Shown: piece after piece, positions 1 through 8,067 of the stretch | How positions within the stretch are numbered: the stretch's first letter is position 1 | Layout: each line of letters begins with the position of its first letter | Origin: Nesterenkonia halophila | Lineage (GTDB): Bacteria > Actinomycetota > Actinomycetes > Actinomycetales > Micrococcaceae | DNA length: 64,000 nt | Reading direction: 5' to 3' | Assembly (NCBI RefSeq): GCF_009467795.1 | Contig: NZ_WIAX01000013.1 | Coordinates: 124,001 to 188,000, forward strand | Translations under genes and position numbers: made by a program | Notes under the pieces: model-generated | Told to the model about the DNA's origin: nothing | What the model saw: only the letters and a program-made list of their open reading frames with translations | The model's database searches: none

Positions 1-611
1 GGCACCGCCCCGGCGAGCGCCTGGACCCGACCCGGCTCGAGGAGGAGTTCGGCTGCTCGCGCACCCCGGTGCGCGAGGCGCTGCAGGCCCTGGAGCGTTC
101 GGGACTCGTCCGGATCCGGCCCAAGCAGGGCACCTACGTCACCGAGCTGGGCCTCTCCGAGCTCGCCGAGCGCTTCGAGGTCATGGCCGAGCTCGAGGGC
201 ATGGCCGCCCGCCTGGCCGCCCGCCGCATCGGGATCGCGGAGCTCGCCGCCCTCGACGAGGCGGTGGCCGAATGCGCCCGGCACGCCGAGGCCGGCGACG
301 CCGACGGCTACTACTACGCCAACGCCCGCTTCCACGCCACGATCTACGACTCCTGCGGCAACGAGCACCTCCGCCAGCAGGTCCACCAGCTCAAGCGCAC
401 GTTGCAGCCCTACCGGCGGCTGCAGCTGCGCGTGCCGGACCGGATGCGCCGTTCGCTGGCCGAGCACCGCACCATCGCCGCCGCCGTGCGCGCCGGCGAC
501 GCCGGCACCGCCGAGGACGCCGCCCGCGAGCACGTGCTGGTCCAGGTCACCGAGTTCAGTCAGCTGGTGACCACCTGGCGCGCCGTGAGCTCGCCGGCCT
601 CGGCGGAGTGA
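1..611 (+). CDS. GntR-family regulator, FCD subfamily (5' truncated)
   Basis: The reading frame is already open at the window edge (first full codon at base 3), so the true start lies upstream. The visible N-terminus is the end of a GntR winged helix (EEFGCSRTPVREALQALE, then the wing around KQGTYV). The rest is an all-helical FCD effector domain with the expected Asp/His/His ligand pattern (NARFHATIYDSCGNEHL, then SLAEHRTIAAA and REHVLVQV), which binds a metal and a small organic acid in the family. It is a cytoplasmic DNA-binding repressor. Its target is unknown; its own promoter is outside the window. The next gene is 229 bases downstream on the same strand and functionally unrelated. Confidence 0.9.
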   Translation, partial: HRPGERLDPTRLEEEFGCSRTPVREALQALERSGLVRIRPKQGTYVTELGLSELAERFEVMAELEGMAARLAARRIGIAELAALDEAVAECARHAEAGDADGYYYANARFHATIYDSCGNEHLRQQVHQLKRTLQPYRRLQLRVPDRMRRSLAEHRTIAAAVRAGDAGTAEDAAREHVLVQVTEFSQLVTTWRAVSSPASAE

Positions 612-655
612 CCGGCCGCGACCGCACCGCCGGCTCGGCGCGACCCCGGCCGCAT

Positions 656-733
656 CGAGCGGTCACGTGTGACGACATCTGTCCCGCGATACGGCGGAAT
701 CCAGGCGGAGATCCCGTCACACGTGACCACTCG
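656..733. repeat. Large interrupted palindrome, 19-base arms
   Basis: The left arm (656-674, CGAGCGGTCACGTGTGACG) and right arm (715-733) are reverse complements with one mismatch. Pairing continues partly inward (ACATCT against GGATCTCC). Each arm also contains its own small palindrome, TCACGTGTGA-like. It sits 45 bases after the regulator stop and 64 bases before the next -10 box, so it may be a terminator or a double operator. The segment CACGTGTG and the string ACGACATCT recur in the 60-bp palindrome at 41193. The remainder of the 612-840 gap shows no gene. Confidence 0.65.
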
Positions 734-796
734 ACGCCCGCGGACCTGACACGCCCCGCAGGACCATCGAGCATGTCCCGCGAGCGCCCGGCCGGA

Positions 797-802
797 TAGA
801 GT
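797..802 (+). promoter_or_regulatory. Candidate -10 box TAGAGT for the ABC-class ATPase gene
   Basis: TAGAGT matches the actinobacterial TANNNT -10 pattern and lies 38 bases before the ATG at 841. No convincing -35 is visible. A ribosome binding site, GGAAGG, precedes the ATG by 9 bases. Confidence 0.35.
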
Positions 803-840
803 CGGGAGCGACCCGGCACCGACCCGGAAGGTGACCACGC

Positions 841-2529
841 ATGGCGGACCCCCGCTCGCTGCGGCGCACGCTGGAATCCCTCGACGGCCGCGGCTATGCC
901 TCCTACAAGCAGCTGCGCGGCCGGCATGACCTGGGCCCGGCGACGCTGGCCGTCGACCACGTCCAGGTCGACCCCTACGCGCCGCCGTCGCTGATGCGGC
1001 TGCTGGTCCCGCGCGAGACCGCCGACCTGCCCGCCGACCTGGTCGACACCGCCGCCGGGCGCACCGCCGTCGCCGACTTCCTGACCCGCCGGGCCGCCGA
1101 GGCCGCCCGCCGGCACGGCCCCGACGGTCGCGACGCCGGCGAGGTGAGCATCAATCGGCCCGGCCAGGAGGTGCTCGAACGCACCAGCGTGGTCATCGGC
1201 GAGACCCACGTCGAGGCCCGGCTGCATGTGGCGCTGCCGGCCGCCGGACGCCGCATCCGCGGCCGCGACGCCGCGACGCTGCTCACCGAGGTGCTGCCGC
1301 GCCTCGCCGAGGAGGCGCTGCACCACGACGCCCTCGACGCCGCGACGCTGCGTGCCCACGTGACCCTGCACCGCGACCAGCTGCATCTGCGCGGGCGGCT
1401 CGCCGAGGCCGGCCTGGTCGCCGTCGTCGGCGACGGGGCGATCCTGCCGCGCCGCTCCGGCGACTCGGACCTGCCCATGGACGCCGCCGACGCCGTGCCC
1501 TTCAGCTCCCCGGAGTCGCTGCGCGTGACCTTCGAGCTGCCCAGCGGGAGCACGGTGACCGGCATGGGCATCCCGGAGGGCGTGACGGTGATCGTCGGCG
1601 GCGGCTACCACGGCAAGTCCACGCTGCTGCGCGCCGTCGAGCGGGGCATCCATCCGCATATCGCCGGCGACGGCCGCGAATGGGTGCTCACCCGGGACGA
1701 TGCGACCGCGATCCGCGCCGAGGACGGCCGCGCGGCGACCGGAGTGGACATCTCGCCGTTCATCGGCGATCTGCCCTCGGGCTCCGACACCCGCGACTTC
1801 TCCACGACCAACGCCAGCGGCTCGACCTCGCAGGCGGCCGGGCTGGCCGAGGCGGTGGAGGCCGGCGCGAAGACGCTGCTCATCGACGAGGACACCTCGG
1901 CGACGAACTTCATGATCCGCGACGAGCGCATGCGCGCGCTGATCCCCGCCGACCGCGAGCCGATCACTCCGTTCGTGGACCGCATCCGCCCGCTGCACGC
2001 CGAGCGCGGCGTCTCCACTGTGCTGGTCGCCGGCGGCTCCGGCGCCTTCTTCGACGTCGCCGACCAGGTCATCGCCCTGGACTCCTACCTCGCCCGGGAC
2101 GCGACCGCCGAGGCCCGCGCGCTGGCCGAACACCCCGAGGGCCCGACGACGGCCGGCCCGGTGTTCGCCGGCGGGCGTCGCCGCGTGCCGCAGCCGTCCT
2201 CGCTGCGCTCGGGCCGCGGCAAACCGGCCAAGGCCCGTGGGCGCACCGCGATCCAGCAGGACCGCACGACAGTCGACCTCGCCGCGGTCTCGCAGCTGGT
2301 GGACCCGGCGCAGACCGCCGCGCTGGCCCATGCGCTGGACCGGCTGGACGAGATGGCCGACGGCCGCCGCGACGTCGTCGAGCTGATCGAGACGCTGTGC
2401 GCGCGGATCGACGCCGAAGGACTGGACACGCTGTCTCCGCACCGCGGGCACCCCGGCGCGATGGCGCGGCCGCGGCGCCAGGAGGTCCACGCGGCGCTGA
2501 ACCGGCACCGCGGCCTGCGGCTGACCTGA
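841..2529 (+). CDS. ABC-class P-loop ATPase (PF09818-like)
   Basis: The protein has 562 residues. An N-terminal region of about 240 residues precedes the ATPase core. The core has an unusual Walker A loop, GGGYHGKST (about residues 251-259), an ABC-signature-like stretch (TNASGSTSQAAG) and a Walker B, KTLLIDEDTSATN. This order and spacing match the soluble 'predicted ATPase of the ABC class' family, which has no transmembrane partner and no established function. The C-terminus is a basic linker (SLRSGRGKPAKARGR) followed by a helical segment. A GGAAGG ribosome binding site supports the start. The gene is probably monocistronic. The fold assignment is secure; the cellular role is unknown. Confidence 0.88.
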   Translation: MADPRSLRRTLESLDGRGYASYKQLRGRHDLGPATLAVDHVQVDPYAPPSLMRLLVPRETADLPADLVDTAAGRTAVADFLTRRAAEAARRHGPDGRDAGEVSINRPGQEVLERTSVVIGETHVEARLHVALPAAGRRIRGRDAATLLTEVLPRLAEEALHHDALDAATLRAHVTLHRDQLHLRGRLAEAGLVAVVGDGAILPRRSGDSDLPMDAADAVPFSSPESLRVTFELPSGSTVTGMGIPEGVTVIVGGGYHGKSTLLRAVERGIHPHIAGDGREWVLTRDDATAIRAEDGRAATGVDISPFIGDLPSGSDTRDFSTTNASGSTSQAAGLAEAVEAGAKTLLIDEDTSATNFMIRDERMRALIPADREPITPFVDRIRPLHAERGVSTVLVAGGSGAFFDVADQVIALDSYLARDATAEARALAEHPEGPTTAGPVFAGGRRRVPQPSSLRSGRGKPAKARGRTAIQQDRTTVDLAAVSQLVDPAQTAALAHALDRLDEMADGRRDVVELIETLCARIDAEGLDTLSPHRGHPGAMARPRRQEVHAALNRHRGLRLT

Positions 2530-2598
2530 CCCGCCCCCGCGCGTCGACCCCGCCCCACGATTCCCCGAGATCCCAGATTCCAGACTCCAGGAGGAGAG

Positions 2599-3426
2599 AT
2601 GAGCTTCACCTCGCACGACGGCCTCACCCTGCCCGACGTCGGCTTCGGCACCTATAAGCTCAACGGTCTCGCCGGCGCGCAGACCATGGCCGAGGCGCTC
2701 GACGGCGGGTACCGCCTGCTGGACTCGGCGTTCAACTACGAGAACGAGGGCGCAGTCGGCGAGGCCGTGCGGCGCTCGGACGTCGCCCGCGAGGAGGTCA
2801 CCGTGACCTCCAAGCTGCCCGGCCGCCACCACGCGCACGCCAAGGCGGTGCCGGCGATCGAGGAGTCGGTGCTGCGCACCGGGCTGGACCACCTGGACCT
2901 GATCCTCATCCACTGGCCGAACCCCTCCCAGGACCTCTACGTCGAGGCCTGGCAGGCGCTCGTCGAGGCCCGGGAGCGCGGCCTGGTCCGGCACATCGGC
3001 GTCTCCAACTTCCTGCCCGAGCACATCGACCGGCTCATCGCCGAGACGGGTGTGACCCCGGCGGTGAACCAGATCGAGATGCACCCCTATTTCCCGCAGG
3101 CCGCGCAGCGCGCCTACGACGCCGAGCACGGCATCATCACCGAGGCGTGGAGCCCGCTGGGCCGGGCCAATGAGATGCTCACCGACCCGGTGCTGGTGCG
3201 CATCGCCGAGGCCCACGACGTCGGCGTCGGCGAGGTCATCCTCTCCTGGCACGTGGCGCTGGGCGCGCTGCCGCTGCCGAAGGCCTCCTCGGCCGAGCGG
3301 CGGCGGAAGAACCTCGAGGCGCCGCAGGTGGCGCTGAGCGACGCGGAGATCGCCGAGATCAGCGGGCTGGCCCGCCCCGACGGGCGGACGAACGACCAGG
3401 ACCCGGCGGTCTACGAGGAGTTCTGA
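2599..3426 (+). CDS. Aldo/keto reductase
   Basis: This 275-residue NADPH-dependent oxidoreductase is the usual length for the AKR superfamily (2,5-diketo-D-gluconate reductase type). The catalytic tetrad is visible: Asp and Tyr in LLDSAFNYENEG, Lys in TSKLPGRHH and His in LILIHWPNP. The VSNF motif and a C-terminal cofactor-binding stretch (LPLPKASSAERRRKNLEA) are also present. The start follows an AGGAGGAGAG ribosome binding site at a good distance. Substrate cannot be read from sequence; reduction of a small carbonyl or keto-sugar is likely. It lies 69 bases after the ATPase gene and may be cotranscribed with it. Confidence 0.92.
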   Translation: MSFTSHDGLTLPDVGFGTYKLNGLAGAQTMAEALDGGYRLLDSAFNYENEGAVGEAVRRSDVAREEVTVTSKLPGRHHAHAKAVPAIEESVLRTGLDHLDLILIHWPNPSQDLYVEAWQALVEARERGLVRHIGVSNFLPEHIDRLIAETGVTPAVNQIEMHPYFPQAAQRAYDAEHGIITEAWSPLGRANEMLTDPVLVRIAEAHDVGVGEVILSWHVALGALPLPKASSAERRRKNLEAPQVALSDAEIAEISGLARPDGRTNDQDPAVYEEF

Positions 3427-3497
3427 GGGCGTCCGACGTCCCGAACCCGACCGCTGGACGCCGTGCTGGCACCCGTGATTGTCTCGGAGAACGACGG

Positions 3498-3524
3498 GGC
3501 GGGCCCGCCCGAGGAGGGCCCGCC
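3498..3524 (+). terminator. GC-rich hairpin after the aldo/keto reductase gene
   Basis: GGCGGGCCC (3498-3506) and GGGCCCGCC (3516-3524) form a 9-bp perfect stem around a 9-base loop. It lies between the reductase stop (3426) and the next ATG (3566). There is no T-run, as is common in high-GC actinobacteria. Confidence 0.5.
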
Positions 3525-3565
3525 GGGACCGTCATGACGATCATCGAACCGAGGAGGTTCCGTCG

Positions 3566-4615
3566 ATGCATCTGGCTCCGCTGAAGTCGCTGTCCGAGAA
3601 GACCGCACCGTACTCCACGATCTATCTCGAGGCCCGCTCGCCGGCCGAGGACGCCGACCACCAGGTCCGGCTCCGCTGGGACGACCTGCGCCGCCGGCTG
3701 GCGGACCAGGGCGCCCCCGAGGCCGCCCTGGACGCCATGCAGCAGGCCCTGCTGGGCGACGGCGAGGACCTCACCGAGGTCCAGACCGACGGCCGCGTGC
3801 TGGTCGCCGACGCCGAGACGGTGCTCCTCGACGAGGCCTGGGACGCCGCGCTGGGCGCCGGCGACGCCGCCCATGTCTCCCCCGTCCCCGAGCTCGGCGC
3901 CTATGTCCGCGAGCGCGCCACCTCGGCACGGCTGCTGGTCGTCGTCGTGGACCAGGAGCAGGCCACCGTGCGCCGCACCCTGGTCTCCGAGGGCCTCCAC
4001 GCCGACGCCGAGGCCGAGGTCGACGTCGAGGGCCCGGGCCGCGGCTCGGTGCACAAGCCGCGCGAAGGCGCCTACTCCCACCTGGAGATCCAGCGCCGGG
4101 CCGACGAGGTGGTCAAGCAGAACGCCCGCGGCATCGCCGAGCGGGTGGACCGCCTGGCGCGCCGGTGGAAGCCCGACGCCGTGGTGCTGGCCGGCGGGAT
4201 CCAGGGACGCACGGCGCTGAACGACGAGCTGCCGACCGCGCTGGCGGAGATCACCCACATCGCCGAGCACGGCGGCACCGACGACGCCGGCGCCGAGGAG
4301 GCCCTGGAGCAGGACCTCCGCGAGATCGTCGCGGGGCTCAGCGCCGAGGACGCTCAGGACTGGACCGGGAAGTTCGAGGAGGCGAAGGCCCGCAACCACG
4401 TCGCCGAGGGCGTGGACGCCGTGCGCCTGGCCGCGGAGATGGGCGCGGTGGACACGCTGCTGCTGACCCGCGACGGCGTGGTCGACGGCGAGGGCGCGGT
4501 GCTCGCCGCCTGCGCCCGGATCGACGCCGACGCCGCCGTCGCCGAGAAGGAGCTACCCGGCGGCATCGCCGCGATCCTGCGCTTCGAGGCCCCGGACGAG
4601 GTCGCCCGCGCCTGA
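3566..4615 (+). CDS. Rv2629-family (Balon-like) ribosome hibernation factor
   Basis: The start is placed at the ATG at 3566, which has a GAGGAGG ribosome binding site 8 bases upstream; an earlier in-frame codon lacks one. The protein has 349 residues. It matches the Rv2629/baeRF group: an N-terminal domain opening with MHLAPLKSLSEKTAPYSTIYL, a central eRF1-domain-2-like segment with VVVVDQEQATV, and a C-terminal segment around VLAGGIQGRTALNDELP. The bacterial member Balon and mycobacterial Rv2629 bind the ribosomal A site of idle ribosomes, so a role in stress dormancy is the likely one. It is alone on its strand and ends against a large palindrome. Confidence 0.82.
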   Translation: MHLAPLKSLSEKTAPYSTIYLEARSPAEDADHQVRLRWDDLRRRLADQGAPEAALDAMQQALLGDGEDLTEVQTDGRVLVADAETVLLDEAWDAALGAGDAAHVSPVPELGAYVRERATSARLLVVVVDQEQATVRRTLVSEGLHADAEAEVDVEGPGRGSVHKPREGAYSHLEIQRRADEVVKQNARGIAERVDRLARRWKPDAVVLAGGIQGRTALNDELPTALAEITHIAEHGGTDDAGAEEALEQDLREIVAGLSAEDAQDWTGKFEEAKARNHVAEGVDAVRLAAEMGAVDTLLLTRDGVVDGEGAVLAACARIDADAAVAEKELPGGIAAILRFEAPDEVARA

Positions 4616-4617
4616 GC

Positions 4618-4733
4618 CCTTCCCCGGACATCGAGCGGCGGCTCCGCGCCGCATCTCGCCCCGCGACACGGCGTGTCGGCGGGCAGGTGCCGCGCGGAGC
4701 CGCAGCTCGATCTTTGCAGTTGCCGGGAGAAGG
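4618..4733. terminator. Large palindrome between convergent genes (bidirectional terminator)
   Basis: Three nested inverted repeats share one centre. The outer pair is CCTTCCCCGG with CCGGGAGAAGG. The middle pair is ATCGAGCGGCGGCTCCGCG (from 4630) with its near-complement ending at 4711. The inner pair is CCCGCGACACG with CGTGTCGGCGGG. It fills the whole gap between the + gene ending at 4615 and the - gene ending at 4734, so a bidirectional terminator is the simplest role. Confidence 0.7.
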
Positions 4734-6593
4734 TCAGCCCACGGCGACCCGCATCGTGAATGTGCCCGGCGCCCGGAACGGCACCAGCAGCACGGTGCCC
4801 TCCGACGTCGGCATCTGGCCGCCCAGGTAGGAGTACTCCTCCCCGCTGTCCAGGGCGACGTCGCGAGCCTCGGCGTCGACGCCCTCGAAACTCAGCGCGA
4901 GGGACTCTCCGCCCGCGCTCCATCGGGCCCCTCCCGACCGCAGCACCTGTGCCGCCGTCGCCTCAGGTGGCGGGTTCTGGGCGTCGGAATGGTCTCCGTC
5001 GAAGGTCAGCTCGCCGTCGCCGGCGAAGACCAGCTGCAGCACGGTCACCGCAGACGGGGACTCCGCCTCCACCTGCAGGCTCCATCCCGGTCCCTCTGGC
5101 GTGACCGCCAGCGAGGCGTCAAAGCGGACCTCGGCGAGTTTCCGATCGCTGAAACTCATCGCCGAGTAGAACCGCCCGTCATCCTCGAGGTCGTACACCC
5201 CGTCCTGCCGGATTCTGGACCGCCCTCGCAACGGCCGGTGGTAGCCGGTCGAGTGCGCGGCCTGCATCTGCACTGTGCCTCGGTGCTCGGTGAGCTCGTG
5301 CGGACGCAGCGGTCCCATGGAGAAGAACCGTGGGGCGATCCGTACCGAACTCAGCTCGATCGCGCCGCGCCGATACTGCAGGAAGGTCGGATTGGTCGAC
5401 AGACCGGAGGCAGTACGCCCGAACTCCGGGTGGTCGCTGCCCGCGAAGCACGTCAGCGTGCCGCCGCCGGTTTGAAGGCGCAGCAGTCCCGAAGACTCGA
5501 GCAGATCGACCCGATCCGGCACCTCATGCGGGGATCCCTCGGGGAGCCGCCGCGCCAACGCCGGTCGCGCCAGGACGTCGGCGTAGATCTCGCCGATCCA
5601 TTCGTGCTTCTCGTCGAGGATCTCCTCGGCCCGGCGAGCGAAGGCGGCGTCGTCGTCGCGGATCGCGAATTCGCGCAGCTGCAGCACGTATCGCGAGTCG
5701 TTCCGCCGCCGCCACTGGTCCTGGCGCCGCGACTGGACGGTCTGGACCGTACCGTCGTCGTCGGTGATGTCCTGGGTGACGCGGAGGTTCCCCCGCACGA
5801 GCTCGAGCAGGCCTCCGTCCTGGGTGTGCTCGGCGATGCGGAGCAGCGAGGGGTTCACCACTTCAGAGGCGTACTGGGCCGACCGTTCGGAGTACTGACC
5901 GTCGTCGAAGACATCGATGCCCTCGGCCAGCCATTCCTCGGCGCGGGTCACCAGCGCCTCGTCGGGCCAGTGGGCGTTCACCGCCAGCAACGCGCCGGCG
6001 ACCTCCCAGCGATGGTTCGCGGTGTGCACCCCTCCGCCATGGACCTCGACGACGGCGCGCGCCACGGAGGGCACCAGCTCGTCCAGGCGAGTCGTGACGG
6101 CGTCCAGGCCGTCACCCTCCTCGGCGTCGATCAGCATCCGGATGATGACCAGATCGGTGAGCGAGAAGCAGGAGTCCGGCGGCGACTCCAGGTTATTCCC
6201 GGCGTCGAAGAGCCCCACCTCGGTCTGAAGATCCTGCACGTGGGCGAGGAGCTCGTCAGCCCGAGCGGCGATCTCGGCGTCACGATGATGCGCGGAATGG
6301 CGCCCGGAGTAGGCAGCGACGAGCTTCTTGGCCTCGACCACGCACCAGCGGGCAGCGGGACCGCCGGAGAGGTAGTCCTGCACCGCGCCCGCGCCGGCGA
6401 GCAGAGCAGCGTCGTTCCGTCCGGCCAGATCCTCCAGGAATTCGGCGTCGATCGTCTCGTCGCCCAGGTCCGTCTCCGGCAGCGGCTCGTACGCCTGCGG
6501 GCGAGCCCAGGCCGGCCCCTGCCCGGTGACGGCCGCGGCTCCGAGCGCCGCGGCGCTGCCGACCCCGAGAAATGAACGCCGGCTCAGCGGCAT
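4734..6593 (-). CDS. Tat-exported polysaccharide-lyase-like (alpha/alpha) toroid protein
   Basis: The start is the ATG at 6593, with AGGAGGGG just upstream, giving 619 residues. The N-terminus is a Tat signal (SRRSFLGVGSAAALGAAAVTG, cleavage near AWA). A helical domain follows with features of alpha/alpha-toroid lyases: GNNLESPPDSC, GVHTANHRWEVAGALLAVNAHW and YSERSAQYASEVVNPSLL, where Asn/His and Tyr would be active-site candidates. The second half is beta-rich, like the C-terminal sheets of PL8, PL12 or PL21-type lyases. A secreted enzyme attacking acidic polysaccharide is inferred, but I cannot place it in a named family. It stands alone on its strand with a possible operator upstream. Confidence 0.6.
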   Translation of the reverse strand: MPLSRRSFLGVGSAAALGAAAVTGQGPAWARPQAYEPLPETDLGDETIDAEFLEDLAGRNDAALLAGAGAVQDYLSGGPAARWCVVEAKKLVAAYSGRHSAHHRDAEIAARADELLAHVQDLQTEVGLFDAGNNLESPPDSCFSLTDLVIIRMLIDAEEGDGLDAVTTRLDELVPSVARAVVEVHGGGVHTANHRWEVAGALLAVNAHWPDEALVTRAEEWLAEGIDVFDDGQYSERSAQYASEVVNPSLLRIAEHTQDGGLLELVRGNLRVTQDITDDDGTVQTVQSRRQDQWRRRNDSRYVLQLREFAIRDDDAAFARRAEEILDEKHEWIGEIYADVLARPALARRLPEGSPHEVPDRVDLLESSGLLRLQTGGGTLTCFAGSDHPEFGRTASGLSTNPTFLQYRRGAIELSSVRIAPRFFSMGPLRPHELTEHRGTVQMQAAHSTGYHRPLRGRSRIRQDGVYDLEDDGRFYSAMSFSDRKLAEVRFDASLAVTPEGPGWSLQVEAESPSAVTVLQLVFAGDGELTFDGDHSDAQNPPPEATAAQVLRSGGARWSAGGESLALSFEGVDAEARDVALDSGEEYSYLGGQMPTSEGTVLLVPFRAPGTFTMRVAVG

Positions 6594-6607
6594 GGCCCCT
6601 CCTGAAT

Positions 6608-6635
6608 GTGTCCGTATGCCCTGATGTCCGGACAC
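6608..6635 (-). promoter_or_regulatory. Candidate operator upstream of the toroid lyase-like gene
   Basis: GTGTCCG (6608-6614) and CGGACAC (6629-6635) form a perfect 7-bp inverted repeat with a 14-base spacer. The right half is embedded in the 10-bp palindrome TGTCCGGACA (6625-6634). It lies 15 bases upstream of the ATG; TAGAGT on the minus strand at about 6633-6638 could be the -10. Which regulator binds is unknown. Confidence 0.45.
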
Positions 6636-6746
6636 TCTATGTGTGATGGATCACTCTCACAAGAGGGGGCCGCCTGACACACGCACCTGCCGCATCTCGA
6701 CGACGGGGCGAGCCGCCCTGCCCGGGCGACCGGATGCAGGGCCCGC

Positions 6747-7919
6747 TCAGTCGCGCAGCAGGTCCGCGCCGATCGTCTCGCGCAGGATCTCGCTGGTGCC
6801 GCCGAAGATCGTCATCAGCCGCACCGCCAGGTAGGCCTGGGCGACCGGGTACTCCAGGATGTAGCCGTAGCCGCCGTGCAGCTGCAGGCAGGTGTCGAGC
6901 ATCGACTTCGCCCGCTCGCCGATGAACAGCTTCGCCTTCGAGGCGCCGACGACGTCCAGCTCCCCGGCGTCGAAGGCCTCCACCGTCGCGGCCAGACACC
7001 GCTGGACGGCCTCGAGCTCGACCTGCAGCTCGGCCAGCTGGAAGCGGGTGTTCTGGAACTCGGCGACCGGCTGGTCGAAGGCGGTGCGCTGACGCACGTA
7101 GTCCACTGTCTGCCCCAGTGCGGCCTCGGCGACGGCGGCGGCCCCGGCGGCGACGGCCAGCCGACCCTGCGGCAGGATCTCCTTGGCGATCTCCAGCCCG
7201 CGACCCTCGCCGCCGATGAGGTTCTCGGCCGGCACCCGGGCCTCGGAGAAGAACAGTTCGGCGGTGTCGGAGGCCTTCAGCCCCATCTTCTCCAGCTGCG
7301 AGCCGACCTGGTACCCGGGGTTCTCCTCCTTCTCTACCAGGAAGAGGCTGAAGGACTCGGCGCCCCCGCGCCGCTTCACGTCCGAGCCGTCGGTGCGGGC
7401 CAGCACCAGCGCGCCGTCGCCGGAGACGGCGTTGCCGATGAACGTCTTCTGCCCGGTCAGCAGCCAGGAGCCGTCGTCCTGGCGGACCGCCTTGGTGCGC
7501 ACCCCGCGCAGGTCGGAGCCGGCGCCGGGCTCGGTGAATGCCACCGAGGCGATGAAGCTCGAGTCCAGGAACCGCGGCAGCCAGGTCTGCTGCTGCTCAG
7601 CGGTGCCGAAGCGACGCAGCGCCGGCAGCACCCAGTCGTCGTGCAGATGCAGCGCGAGGGCCAGCCCCAGCGCGTCGGCGCGGGCGAGCTCCTCGTCGAG
7701 GATCATCCGGAACCGGTAGTCGGTCAGCCCCATGCCGCCGTGGTCCTCCTCGACGGCCAGCCCCAGCAGGCCGTTCTCCGCGGCGGCCTCCCAGACCGCG
7801 CGGTCCATCAGGTGGGCGGCGTCCCACTGCTTGTAGTGCGGGGTCACCTCGCGGGCGACGAACTCGCGCACCACCTCGCGGAACTCCTCGTGGATCTCCT
7901 CGTAGAAGCCGGGGAACAT
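6747..7919 (-). CDS. Acyl-CoA dehydrogenase
   Basis: The protein has 390 residues from the ATG at 7919 (AAAGGA upstream), the family's normal length. FAD-binding and substrate motifs are present: VAFTEPGAGSDLRGVRTKA, the WLLTGQKTFIGNA strand and the C-terminal LHGGYGYILEYPVAQAYLAVRLM region with GGTSEILR. It oxidises an acyl-CoA to the enoyl-CoA in the cytoplasm and passes electrons to ETF, whose genes lie 1.6 kb away on the other strand. The chain length of the substrate cannot be read. It lies just downstream of a CitE-like gene on the same strand, with a hairpin between them. Confidence 0.93.
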   Translation of the reverse strand: MFPGFYEEIHEEFREVVREFVAREVTPHYKQWDAAHLMDRAVWEAAAENGLLGLAVEEDHGGMGLTDYRFRMILDEELARADALGLALALHLHDDWVLPALRRFGTAEQQQTWLPRFLDSSFIASVAFTEPGAGSDLRGVRTKAVRQDDGSWLLTGQKTFIGNAVSGDGALVLARTDGSDVKRRGGAESFSLFLVEKEENPGYQVGSQLEKMGLKASDTAELFFSEARVPAENLIGGEGRGLEIAKEILPQGRLAVAAGAAAVAEAALGQTVDYVRQRTAFDQPVAEFQNTRFQLAELQVELEAVQRCLAATVEAFDAGELDVVGASKAKLFIGERAKSMLDTCLQLHGGYGYILEYPVAQAYLAVRLMTIFGGTSEILRETIGADLLRD

Positions 7920-8026
7920 CTCAGGTCCTTTCACAGACGTCGGGCTCAGGCGGATCTGGGCATGCACCCGGTCGACCGGGCAGGCACGGCGCCGACCGCC
8001 GCACTCCCCCGCCGGCGGGCGGGAGG

Positions 8027-8048
8027 CGACGGCGCGACGACGCCGTCG
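8027..8048 (-). terminator. Hairpin after the CitE-like gene
   Basis: CGACGGCG (8027-8034), loop CGACGA, CGCCGTCG (8041-8048) give an 8-bp perfect stem. It sits 20 bases past the stop of the minus-strand gene ending at 8068, in the 148-base gap before the acyl-CoA dehydrogenase gene. There is no U-tract. Confidence 0.5.
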
Positions 8049-8067
8049 TCGATTCTCTCACTCCCGA

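Noticed and set aside
556-3252. Very long open frame on the minus strand opposite the ATPase and reductase genes
   Set aside because: Its translation is Arg/Gly/His/Val-rich low-complexity sequence typical of antisense frames in 70% GC DNA, with no ribosome binding site; the + strand genes have real domains.
3479-3565. Upstream extension of the hibernation-factor gene
   Set aside because: Arg-rich residues with no conservation pattern, and it would place the strong GAGGAGG site inside the coding region.
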